In this document: positions 1 to 6,305 of the stretch, piece by piece
Layout: each line of letters starts with the position of its first letter
How positions within the stretch are numbered: the stretch's first letter is position 1
Assembly: GCA_037443645.1 (NCBI GenBank)
Contig: JBBINY010000079.1
Location: 1-7,434, forward strand
Source of the DNA: UBA2336 sp037443645
GTDB taxonomy: Bacteria; Bacteroidota; Bacteroidia; Cytophagales; Cyclobacteriaceae
Length of the DNA stretch: 7,434 bases
Direction of reading: 5' to 3'
Notes under the pieces: generated by a model
What the model was told of the DNA's origin: nothing
Databases searched by the model: none
What the model saw: the letters and a program-made list of their open reading frames with translations, nothing else
Made by a program: the position numbers and the translations under genes

Positions 1-365
1 TCAGCTACCTTCTTTTCACCACGCAACTCTAGAGGAACCATCACATTTTCAAGAGCCGTGAGGGTTTGCAGCAATTGAAAATTCTGAAATACAAATCCAA
101 GGTATTGGTTACGGATGTAAGCCCGGTCATCCTCACTCATGGCATTCAGCTTTAAACCCATGAGTGAAATCGTGCCGCTGGTGGGCACGTCCAGGCCGGC
201 ACACAACCCAAGCAGGGTGGTTTTACCACTTCCCGAAGGGCCTATAATGGCTAACGTGTCTCCCTGGTGTACCGAAAAACTTACATTATTGACTACGGTG
301 AGCGAACTATTCCCCGAGCGGTATGTTTTTGTAAGGTTATTGGCCTGAAGTACCAGTTGTGTCAT
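1..365 (-). CDS. ABC transporter ATP-binding protein, LolD/YbbA/MacB type (partial, C-terminus off the left edge)
   Basis: This is the N-terminal 121 residues of an ABC ATPase that powers a MacB/FtsX-type permease on the cytoplasmic face of the inner membrane; this class exports or extracts lipoproteins and other envelope substrates. The ATG is at 365-363. Visible motifs are the aromatic A-loop region (LTKTYRSG, about residues 11-18), Walker A GPSGSGKTT at 42-50, and the Q-loop FVFQNFQLL with Gln94. The run LTALENVMVPLEL after the Q-loop is typical of the LolD/MacB/YbbA subfamily. The signature motif, Walker B and H-loop lie beyond the window, so activity cannot be judged. The gene is divergent from a TesA-like esterase with a 77-bp gap, as in E. 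coli ybbA/tesA, which makes a YbbA-like role plausible. A permease may follow off the left edge. The family is certain; the exact substrate is unknown. Confidence 0.93.
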   Translation of the reverse strand, partial: MTQLVLQANNLTKTYRSGNSSLTVVNNVSFSVHQGDTLAIIGPSGSGKTTLLGLCAGLDVPTSGTISLMGLKLNAMSEDDRAYIRNQYLGFVFQNFQLLQTLTALENVMVPLELRGEKKVA

Positions 366-442
366 GGTTTTTGCTTTACCGTATCTGAATTAAAGTGGTA
401 ATGTCTTAAAATTGTTTCAGACTTTGGGTTGAAGTTTTAAGT
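366..442. promoter_or_regulatory. Divergent intergenic region between the ABC ATPase and the GDSL esterase
   Basis: These 77 bp separate two head-to-head genes and must hold both promoters unless one gene lacks its own. The region is AT-rich. I find no full TAnnTTTG -7 element in either direction; the nearest plus-strand candidate is AGACTTTG at 419-426, a poor match. No convincing Shine-Dalgarno sequence precedes either ATG, which is common in Bacteroidota. The region is listed for its layout, not for a resolved site. Confidence 0.4.
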
Positions 443-1057
443 ATGGACGTAAAATCTTTTCTGTTTATTGTCGGTATGATGCTGCTTCAGGGGGTGAACA
501 CGCAGCGCACGCTCCTGTTTTTTGGCGATAGTCTTACAGCCGGTTACGGGCTTTCACCCGAGGAGGCATTTCCGGCCTTAGTGGAGAAACAACTCACTGC
601 CCGGGGCAAGTCGTGTAAAGTAATCAATGCCGGGTTGAGTGGTGAAACATCAGCCGGGGGGCTTACGCGCATTGATTGGATTTTGCGCCAGCCGGTAGAT
701 GTATTTGTACTGGAACTCGGGGCCAACGATGGCCTGCGTGGCCTTCCTTTGGATCAAACCCGTCAAAATCTTCAATCCATACTGGATAAAGTAAAGGCAA
801 AATACCCGAACGCAAAACTGGTTATTGCCGGTATGATGGTACCTCCCAATATGGGCCCTGAGTATTCAGCCGGCTTTCGGGCGCTGTTTCCCGATCTGGC
901 CAAAAAAAACAATGCCATGCTCATTCCTTTTTTACTTGATGGGGTTGCGGGCAACGACAAGCTAAACCTTCCCGATGGGATCCATCCCAACACTGAAGGA
1001 CATAAAATTGTTGCTTCGAATCTGGTGAAGGTTCTTGAACCCCTTTTACCACGCTGA
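443..1057 (+). CDS. tesA: TesA-like SGNH/GDSL arylesterase or lysophospholipase
   Basis: This 204-residue exported hydrolase of the SGNH/GDSL family resembles E. coli TesA, a periplasmic thioesterase, protease I and lysophospholipase L1 that cleaves acyl esters and thioesters. All four SGNH blocks are visible: block I FFGDSLTAGYG with nucleophile Ser30, block II NAGLSGET with oxyanion Gly67, block III ELGANDG with Asn95, and block V DGIHPN with Asp178 and His181. The full catalytic set is therefore present. Residues 1-19 form a hydrophobic signal peptide (SFLFIVGMMLL core) and the mature protein starts close to QRTLLFFGDS, as in TesA. The length matches the family. The gene is divergent from a LolD/YbbA-type ATPase, the same neighbourhood as in E. 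coli. It ends 1 bp from the stop of the convergent gene, with no room for its own terminator. The natural substrate is not shown by the sequence. Confidence 0.93.
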   Translation: MDVKSFLFIVGMMLLQGVNTQRTLLFFGDSLTAGYGLSPEEAFPALVEKQLTARGKSCKVINAGLSGETSAGGLTRIDWILRQPVDVFVLELGANDGLRGLPLDQTRQNLQSILDKVKAKYPNAKLVIAGMMVPPNMGPEYSAGFRALFPDLAKKNNAMLIPFLLDGVAGNDKLNLPDGIHPNTEGHKIVASNLVKVLEPLLPR

Positions 1058-1058
1058 T

Positions 1059-1961
1059 CTATCGCTGGCACTCGTGTAAAAAAATAAGAATATCCTCAGT
1101 TACTTTATCATCCTCCTTGCCAAGCTCGCGGTTGATGGACAGATTATTCTTTTTGCTGTAATTCATCACCTTGTTTTTGATGTTTGCTTCCGATAGTTTT
1201 TTGGCAAGCAGAACAGCATCTTTTTCGGTTGGACTTTTGGTTCCGGCATAAATGATTAAATGAGGGGGCACATTGGCACCCGGCTTAACATACGTTACCG
1301 GTGATGCATCAGCCCAGCTGTCGGGCGAATCGCCAAACGTATCGATGCACCATTCGCGCACTTTGCTTACTGCATCGGGCATGGTAGTGGCCATATCAAA
1401 CCCAACACCATCCAGCAACACCACGCCCTTAACGATGTTCAACGCACCTCCTGCTTCCTTCAGTAAGTGTTCATTTAACGAAACCAGTGCGGCCAGGTGC
1501 GCCCCTGATGCATACCCCATTAAAAAAATCCGGCTGGGGTCACCGCTGTAATGAACCAGGTTATTATAAATCCAAACAATTGCATCAGCAACATCCTGTA
1601 CGTGCGCAGGAAACCGTGCATCAGGCGAAAGCCGGTGATTGACAGAAACAAATACATAGCCTTTTGACGTAAAGTATTCCGGCTTGGAGTCCACATCGCT
1701 TTTATCACCAAATGTCCATACTCCCCCATGAATCCAAACGATTACGGGCGAGTTGCTGCCTTTCCGTGGCATGTAAATATCAAGCGAATTCAGCCGGGGA
1801 TCCTTTGCCTTCTGGGAGTACCGTACATCACCCACTTTAAAATAAGATGTCTCTCCCTTTTTTTGCGCCCATGACCCGAAAGCAAGAAGTATTGAAATCA
1901 GAAAAGCACAAACACTGAACAACTTTGAAACCGGTGTTTTGATGAGAGTCCTTATCTCCAT
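1059..1961 (-). CDS. Exported alpha/beta-hydrolase-fold protein, esterase/lipase-like, probably catalytically inactive
   Basis: This 300-residue protein has a signal peptide (hydrophobic core about residues 14-29, likely cleavage after SWA32) followed by an alpha/beta-hydrolase domain of the BD-FAE/carboxylesterase type. The oxyanion motif HGGVW is at 78-82, the conserved block VNHRLSPDARFPAHVQD at 107-123, and the nucleophile-elbow region is GYASGAHLA at 149-157. In active relatives this elbow reads GHSAGAHLA. Here the serine position is Ala151 and a serine sits one residue later (Ser152). The acid position, usually Asp after a strand and small turn, appears as Lys242 in AGTKSP. The histidine usually found just before the xIN-x-x-LG block appears as Asn273 in NNLSINRELG. 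The fold, signal peptide and reading frame are intact, so this looks like a pseudoenzyme rather than a decayed gene. It lies 61 bp downstream of galK and may share its transcript. The family call is firm; the loss of activity is inferred. Confidence 0.85.
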   Translation of the reverse strand: MEIRTLIKTPVSKLFSVCAFLISILLAFGSWAQKKGETSYFKVGDVRYSQKAKDPRLNSLDIYMPRKGSNSPVIVWIHGGVWTFGDKSDVDSKPEYFTSKGYVFVSVNHRLSPDARFPAHVQDVADAIVWIYNNLVHYSGDPSRIFLMGYASGAHLAALVSLNEHLLKEAGGALNIVKGVVLLDGVGFDMATTMPDAVSKVREWCIDTFGDSPDSWADASPVTYVKPGANVPPHLIIYAGTKSPTEKDAVLLAKKLSEANIKNKVMNYSKKNNLSINRELGKEDDKVTEDILIFLHECQR

Positions 1962-2022
1962 AAGCCTAAATATGCCGCTTTAATGCCGAAAACACAATTT
2001 GAGGCAATTTTTGAACCAGCAT

Positions 2023-3171
2023 TTATACGTTGGCTATCGATGTTCCCTCACTTAATTTTACCGGATACACTGCCAGTTCTTTCCCAACCTCCTGATGGTA
2101 TGCTTTTGATACAGCCCGGATGACCCGGTCCACCTGCCCGTGCTCAATGAGGTTAAGGGTGCACCCGCCAAAGCCACCGCCCATCATGCGTGCGCCAAAT
2201 ACACGTGTATCGTTACGAACCTGATTGACGAGGAAATCCAGTTCAGGACAACTCACTTCGTACAACCCGGATAATCCATCATGGGTTTCGAACATCAGCC
2301 TGCCCAGTGAGATCACGTCAGAAGTAATCAGGTAATCGCATGCTTTCTCAACTCGAACATTCTCTTCAAGAACGTACCGGCATCGCTTGTATATCAGCGT
2401 ATCAACCGGAATGCATTCATCAATCATGGCATGGGTGGCATCGCGCAGGCTTGTAACGCATGAATATTTTTTTTGGATCAGCATCACTCCTTCTTCGCAT
2501 TCCTTTTTTCGTGAATTGTATTCCGAAGTTGCCAGCGTATGCCTCACCCCGGTATCGAAAAGCACCAGCCGGGCATCTGGAAAATGAAACGGGACGTATT
2601 GAATGGCCAGTGTGCGGCAATCCAGCCGGATAACCTGATCAGGTTTAGAAAACAAACTTGCTACCTGGTCCATAATGCCGCACTTTGTTCCGGCAAATTC
2701 GTGTTCTGCCTGTTGGGCCATCAGGGCCAGATCAAGTTTTGAAACTTTTAATTTGTACAGTTCACGAATTGCAAAGGCTACAGCACATTCCACCGCGGCC
2801 GAGGACGACAGGCCTGCACCTACAGGAACATCGCCTGAAACCATCAGGTTAAACCCACCCACCGGGTATCCGCATTTCACAAACTGATGGGCCACTCCCA
2901 ACGGATAATCGGCCCAGCTTTTCACCGGCTTCAGGTCGTCAATTGCAGCGTCAATGGTTTCATTAAACTGAACCGCATGCAACACGATCCGCTTATCGCT
3001 TCGTTTGCTTATTGCCACCCAGGCGGCTTTATCAATCGCGGCCGGTAAAACACATCCTTGGTTATAATCGGTGTGTTCACCCAGCAGGTTTATTCGCCCC
3101 GGAGAGCGGACAATAAGCGGTGTTGTGTTGAACTGCTGGATAAACCGTTGCTGCAGCGGATGTGGAATCAA
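2023..3171 (-). CDS. galK: Galactokinase
   Basis: This 382-residue cytoplasmic GHMP kinase phosphorylates alpha-D-galactose to galactose 1-phosphate with ATP, the first committed step of the Leloir pathway. The galactokinase signature GRINLLGEHTDYN is at 25-37 and includes the conserved Arg and the sugar-binding Glu/His/Asp. The ATP-binding GHMP motif PVGAGLSSSAA is at 116-126, the catalytic aspartate is in GIMDQ at 165-169, and motif 3 GGGFGGCT is at 331-338. The length is normal. The reading frame has a stop only four codons upstream of TTG 3171-3169 and no ATG before residue 110, so TTG is the only reasonable start; ATT at 3177-3175 would be rarer still. No clear Shine-Dalgarno sequence is seen. 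The gene starts 16 bp after the 3' end of tRNA-Ser on the same strand, with no terminator between, so the two are probably cotranscribed. No galT, galE or galM is in the window. Confidence 0.97.
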   Translation of the reverse strand: MIPHPLQQRFIQQFNTTPLIVRSPGRINLLGEHTDYNQGCVLPAAIDKAAWVAISKRSDKRIVLHAVQFNETIDAAIDDLKPVKSWADYPLGVAHQFVKCGYPVGGFNLMVSGDVPVGAGLSSSAAVECAVAFAIRELYKLKVSKLDLALMAQQAEHEFAGTKCGIMDQVASLFSKPDQVIRLDCRTLAIQYVPFHFPDARLVLFDTGVRHTLATSEYNSRKKECEEGVMLIQKKYSCVTSLRDATHAMIDECIPVDTLIYKRCRYVLEENVRVEKACDYLITSDVISLGRLMFETHDGLSGLYEVSCPELDFLVNQVRNDTRVFGARMMGGGFGGCTLNLIEHGQVDRVIRAVSKAYHQEVGKELAVYPVKLSEGTSIANV

Positions 3172-3187
3172 TGGAATACCGGGTTAG

Positions 3188-3274
3188 CGGAGAGAGAGGG
3201 ATTCGAACCCTCGGTACAGTTGCCCGTACAACGGTTTTCGAGACCGTCCCATTCGACCGCTCTGGCATCTCTCC
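3188..3274 (-). tRNA. tRNA-Ser, anticodon CGA
   Basis: This 87-nt class II tRNA reads UCG codons. The acceptor stem GGAGAGA/TCTCTCC pairs fully, with G as the discriminator base. The anticodon stem ACGGT/ACCGT encloses the loop CTCGAAA, which gives anticodon CGA. A long variable arm (TGTAC pairing with GTACC-type bases) identifies the serine class. The T-arm is GAGGG-TTCGAAT-CCCTC. CCA is not encoded; the genomic bases after the discriminator are CTA. The gene lies between a strong terminator upstream and galK 16 bp downstream, so RNase Z cleavage at its 3' end would also create the 5' end of the galK message. Confidence 0.96.
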
Positions 3275-3280
3275 GGGAGC

Positions 3281-3314
3281 GCAAAAATAAAAACTCCTGC
3301 CGCATGGCAGGAGT
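3281..3314 (-). terminator. Rho-independent terminator of the MacB-like permease gene
   Basis: Read on the minus strand, a perfect 9-bp stem ACTCCTGCC/GGCAGGAGT with a 4-base loop (3314-3293) is followed at once by a T-rich tail, TTTTTATTTTTG. This is a textbook intrinsic terminator for the gene ending at 3340. On the plus strand the hairpin has no T tail, so it acts in one direction only. A shorter palindrome, TAGTTT/AAACTA at 3325-3338, sits between this hairpin and the stop codon and may add to the structure. Confidence 0.9.
3282..3289 (-). promoter_or_regulatory. Candidate -7 element for tRNA-Ser and galK
   Basis: TATTTTTG on the minus strand matches the Bacteroidota -7 consensus TAnnTTTG exactly. 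It ends 7 bp before the 5' end of the tRNA, the expected distance for a start site at or just before the mature end. It lies inside the T-tail of the upstream terminator. No good TTTG -33 element is found at the usual spacing because that stretch is the terminator hairpin, so the call rests on the -7 match and its position. Confidence 0.5.
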
Positions 3315-3339
3315 AATGAACGATTAGTTTTTAAACTAA

Positions 3340-4581
3340 CTATTCAAAACGAAGCGACTCAATCGGATCTAGTTTGGATGCTTTATGGGCAGGGTAATAG
3401 CCAGACAATAAACCCACCATCACACAAACAAATAAGCCGAAGAAAATCCAGAACCAGGGTATGATGTAATTTTTCATGCCCATGAACTTGGCCCCGGCAT
3501 TTCCGGCAAGGATACCCAACAGGATACCCAACAGGCCTCCCAGCAAACAAACCACGATGGCTTCAATAACAAATTGCTGGCGGATTCTCAACGGGGTTGC
3601 CCCCAGTGCTTTGCGCACACCGATTTCGCGCGTACGTTCTGTTACCGATACCAGCATAATATTCATAAGCGCAATGGCTGAGCCGAGCAGGGTTACAAAC
3701 CCCAGGCCGAAACCGGCTGTGCGTATGTATCCGGCAATCTGCGAGGTGCGTTCCAATAAGGTAATGTTATTATCAATTAAAAAAGAATCTTCACGACCCG
3801 GCTGATCGCCCCGGATACGCCTCATCAACGCGGTCGCTTCACCCATCGCAAAGTCAACCTGGGTTGGATCAGTGATGGCAACATTAATTCGGTACCACAA
3901 ACTGCGGCCCTTGGCCATTTGATTCGCCTTTTTCAAGGGGATGATAATCATGTTATCAAAGTTGGAGCCTGGATCGCCAAAACCACCCTTGGGAGCAAGG
4001 GTACCGATAACCCGAAACCGTGAGCCAAGGATAGTCACTTCTGTTCCTTCAATGGGTTCATTTTCGCCATACAAAGTTTGCCGGATCTTATCGCCCAATA
4101 TTGCCACCTGTGCACCATATAAAAATTCCATATCTGACATATTCCGGCCCTGCACAAATTCAAGCCCCTTAATGATTGCAAAATCGGCATTGGCGCCCAT
4201 CACGTTCACGTTGGGGTTAGTTTTTTTTGAGTTTCTGGAAATCTCAGCAACCATAGTAAGCATAGCCGATACGCTTACATTGGCCGGATAATCAAACTCA
4301 TCCACAAATTGCAATGCCTGCCGCATGGTAATCCGCGGATAACTTTTTTCGAGCATTCCTTGCTGGCTTTGCCCGCGGTTTGTCTTTGAGTTTACCGTAA
4401 ATGAATTTGCACCGAGCGAGGTGAGACTTTCCGTCACGGATTTCTCAATGCCATCAACCGCTGTTAATGCCCCAACCAGCGCAGTAATTCCAATGGCCAC
4501 GATAAGTGCCGTAATTACCGAACGAAGCGTGTTTGCCTGCACCGACCGAAGGCCCTCTTTGATATTTTCCAGCAGATTCAT
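3340..4581 (-). CDS. ABC transporter permease, MacB/FtsX family
   Basis: This 413-residue inner-membrane protein has the MacB/LolC-type layout: one N-terminal membrane helix (about 20-41), a large periplasmic MacB_PCD domain (about 45-280), then three helices (about 288-312, 337-361 and 373-395). The coupling segment TERTREIGVRKALGA at 314-328 and the C-terminal GYYPAHKASKLDPIESLRFE (394-413) are hallmarks of the family. Such permeases work with an ABC ATPase and often an adaptor to move lipoproteins, peptides or small molecules across the envelope by a mechanotransmission mechanism. The ATG is at 4581-4579. No ATPase or membrane-fusion protein is adjacent: the upstream gene is divergent and the downstream neighbour is a tRNA. 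It must therefore use an ATPase encoded elsewhere. It ends at the terminator at 3281-3314. The family is firm; the substrate is unknown. Confidence 0.94.
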   Translation of the reverse strand: MNLLENIKEGLRSVQANTLRSVITALIVAIGITALVGALTAVDGIEKSVTESLTSLGANSFTVNSKTNRGQSQQGMLEKSYPRITMRQALQFVDEFDYPANVSVSAMLTMVAEISRNSKKTNPNVNVMGANADFAIIKGLEFVQGRNMSDMEFLYGAQVAILGDKIRQTLYGENEPIEGTEVTILGSRFRVIGTLAPKGGFGDPGSNFDNMIIIPLKKANQMAKGRSLWYRINVAITDPTQVDFAMGEATALMRRIRGDQPGREDSFLIDNNITLLERTSQIAGYIRTAGFGLGFVTLLGSAIALMNIMLVSVTERTREIGVRKALGATPLRIRQQFVIEAIVVCLLGGLLGILLGILAGNAGAKFMGMKNYIIPWFWIFFGLFVCVMVGLLSGYYPAHKASKLDPIESLRFE

Positions 4582-4701
4582 GAAACAGATTTAATACGGT
4601 AATACGTTGAATAGATAGCCCAAATGTTACAAGAAAGGCCTGTTTTTTGAAAACATTAACCGGTAAATTTGTCGATTCGAACCATATCTAACCAAAATAC
4701 G
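4582..4701. promoter_or_regulatory. Divergent promoter region with -7 elements on both strands
   Basis: On the plus strand TAAATTTG at 4664-4671 is an exact TAnnTTTG match 30 bp upstream of ATG 4702. A TTTG lies at 4646-4649, but the 14-bp gap is shorter than the usual spacing of about 19 bp, so the -33 element is uncertain. On the minus strand AACATTTG (4628-4621) matches seven of eight consensus positions and would give a leader of roughly 35 nt for the permease. The plus-strand element argues that translation starts at 4702 and not at the in-frame TTG at 4669, which overlaps the -7 box. Confidence 0.5.
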
Positions 4702-5958
4702 ATGCGTGCGGCTGTTTTGTTCGGGTTGCTGATGATTCTAAGGGTATCCCTGGCCAATTACATTTTTATTCCTATGGACGAACGCCAGGCCAACCATCTC
4801 AAGGCCTACGGCATTGCATACTGGATTTTGCGGTCGGAAACCGAAGTAGACTGGCTGCTGAACTACCGCGGTGGCAGCTTTATGTGCCAGTTCCATCCGG
4901 CCATCCAGAATGAACTGGTGGTGCGTGGAGTGAGCTTTGAAATCATCTCAGCTGCACAGGCCAATCAGATCATCACCGAAATTTCCAGCCCAGCCCTGAA
5001 CTACGACATCATGAAGTTGGAGAAATATCCGCGCATTGCCGTGTACTCCCCCAAGAGCGCGCAACCCTGGGATGATGCCGTACGACTGGTTCTGAACTAT
5101 GCCGAAATTCCATATGATTTGATCTACGATGACGAAGTGCTTGGCGGCATGCTTCCCAAATACGACTGGCTTCACCTGCACCATGAAGACTTTACCGGGC
5201 AGTATGGTAAGTTCTACAATTCGTTTGGCCACATGCCCTGGTACATCGAGCAGCAAAAGGAAGCTGAAGACATGGCCAGAAAACACGGCTTTCATAAAGT
5301 ATCACAATTAAAACTTGCGGTGGCAAAAAAGCTTAAAGAATTCATTGCCGGAGGCGGCTTTATGTTTGCCATGTGTTCGGCAACCGACAGTTACGACATC
5401 GCCCTGGCGGCAGAAGGGGTTGACATCTGTGAGCGCATGTACGATGGCGATCCGGCCGATCCGCGGGCTCAGGAGAAACTCGACTTTGAGAAAACACTTG
5501 CCTTTACCGATTTTAAACTGGTGCGCGACCCATACCAGTATGAATTTTCCAGCATCGATAACCAACCCAACGAACGCGGCCTGCGCCAGGACAATGATTA
5601 CTTTACGGTGTTTGAGTTTTCTGCCAAATGGGATCCAATACCCACCATGCTCACGCAAAGTCATTCAAAAGTCATTAAAGGCTTCTTTGGTCAAACCACC
5701 GGCTTTAAAAGGCACTTGATTAAACCCGATGCCGTGATCATGGCTGAGAATAAAGAAATCAAAGAAGTTAAATACCTCCATGGAGTTTTTGGCAAAGGGT
5801 TCTGGACGTTTTATGGGGGTCACGATCCTGAAGATTACCAGCACCAGGTTGGTGAGGAGCCCACCGACCTCAATCAGCATCCCAATTCGGCCGGGTACCG
5901 GCTCATCCTGAATAACGTGCTGTTTCCTGCCGCAAAGAAGAAAAAGCAGAAAACCTGA
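4702..5958 (+). CDS. Conserved exported Bacteroidota protein, commonly labelled 'asparagine synthetase B', function unknown
   Basis: With the ATG at 4702 this is a 418-residue protein with a clean signal peptide (MRAAVLFGLLMILRVSLA, then NYIFIPMDE). An in-frame TTG at 4669 would add 11 residues but overlaps the -7 promoter box. I recognise the family from Bacteroidota genomes, where database labels often say asparagine synthetase B. It lacks the N-terminal Cys glutaminase and the SGGxDS synthetase loop of AsnB, and it is exported, so that name is not supported. From about residue 110 (RIAVYSPKS) the sequence alternates strands and helices like a flavodoxin-like, class I amidotransferase/ThuA-like fold. 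The block FIAGGGFMFAMCSATDS has Cys225 where a nucleophile elbow would lie, and GGHDPED near the C-terminus has His374 and Glu377. A His-rich stretch, LHLHHEDF, lies between. The C-terminus is lysine-rich (KKKKQKT). It leads a plus-strand run with the next two genes. Family membership is fairly sure; the fold and site are inference. Confidence 0.85.
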   Translation: MRAAVLFGLLMILRVSLANYIFIPMDERQANHLKAYGIAYWILRSETEVDWLLNYRGGSFMCQFHPAIQNELVVRGVSFEIISAAQANQIITEISSPALNYDIMKLEKYPRIAVYSPKSAQPWDDAVRLVLNYAEIPYDLIYDDEVLGGMLPKYDWLHLHHEDFTGQYGKFYNSFGHMPWYIEQQKEAEDMARKHGFHKVSQLKLAVAKKLKEFIAGGGFMFAMCSATDSYDIALAAEGVDICERMYDGDPADPRAQEKLDFEKTLAFTDFKLVRDPYQYEFSSIDNQPNERGLRQDNDYFTVFEFSAKWDPIPTMLTQSHSKVIKGFFGQTTGFKRHLIKPDAVIMAENKEIKEVKYLHGVFGKGFWTFYGGHDPEDYQHQVGEEPTDLNQHPNSAGYRLILNNVLFPAAKKKKQKT

Positions 5959-5984
5959 TTACCGGAGGTTTGTTATTTTTACAG

Positions 5985-6302
5985 ATGCTTTGGAGGTCTA
6001 CCTTATTCGCAGGCTGCGCATTTATTTTTATTTCTTGTACCGGAGCAAAATCCAAACGTACATTTTCCATTGAAGAATTTATTAATGCCCAACTTCCGGG
6101 CGCAACATCCGGCAGAAAACAATACCTGGTCGTACAGGTTGCCGACCACCAGGTTTTGGCAAAGGGATCGTTCATGCCGGGTTACATCACCTGGCGTACT
6201 GATCATGAATTAGAGTTATTTGATGCCCCGGGCATTATAACTGATTCGGCTGAGGATACTGAAAATAGAAAGATCCTCACGCTTCAAAGACCCAAACGTT
6301 AA
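5985..6302 (+). CDS. Small putative lipoprotein, unknown function
   Basis: This 105-residue protein starts at ATG 5985. It has a short basic N-terminus, a hydrophobic stretch (about 7-17) and then FISC with Cys18, followed by TGAK. This fits a lipoprotein signal peptide, although the -3 position is Phe rather than the preferred Leu. The rest is a small soluble domain with strand-like segments such as QYLVVQVADHQVL and GYITWRTDHELELF. I do not recognise a family. An in-frame TTG at 5970 would add five residues; GGAGG at 5963-5967 is too close to that TTG (2 bp) and somewhat far from the ATG (17 bp), so it does not settle the start. The gene begins 26 bp after the preceding stop and ends 3 bp before the next ATG, so it is surely transcribed with both neighbours. 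All three products carry export signals, which suggests an envelope or surface role. Confidence 0.75.
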   Translation: MLWRSTLFAGCAFIFISCTGAKSKRTFSIEEFINAQLPGATSGRKQYLVVQVADHQVLAKGSFMPGYITWRTDHELELFDAPGIITDSAEDTENRKILTLQRPKR

Positions 6303-6305
6303 TAC

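Noticed and set aside
139..348. Plus-strand open frame opposite the ABC ATPase
   Set aside because: The minus strand carries Walker A and Q-loop motifs in frame, so the plus frame is a shadow.
1989..2012. CAATTT direct repeats in the gap between galK and the hydrolase-like gene
   Set aside because: Two short AT-rich copies only, with no stem and T tail and no -7 box; no sign of a terminator or operator.
3077..3268. Open frame on the minus strand beginning MPERSNGTVSK
   Set aside because: It is the direct translation of tRNA-Ser running into galK in the wrong frame; not a protein.
3058..3327. Open frame on the plus strand containing a REGFEPSV-type peptide
   Set aside because: It is the antisense translation of the tRNA-Ser gene plus flanking galK. 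This peptide is a well-known artefact of tRNA antisense frames.
3940..4291. Plus-strand open frame of 116 codons opposite the permease
   Set aside because: The permease is well supported on the other strand; the plus product has no recognisable features.
4669..4701. TTG start giving an 11-residue N-terminal extension of the 418-residue protein
   Set aside because: It overlaps the TAnnTTTG box at 4664-4671, and the signal peptide begins properly at the ATG at 4702.
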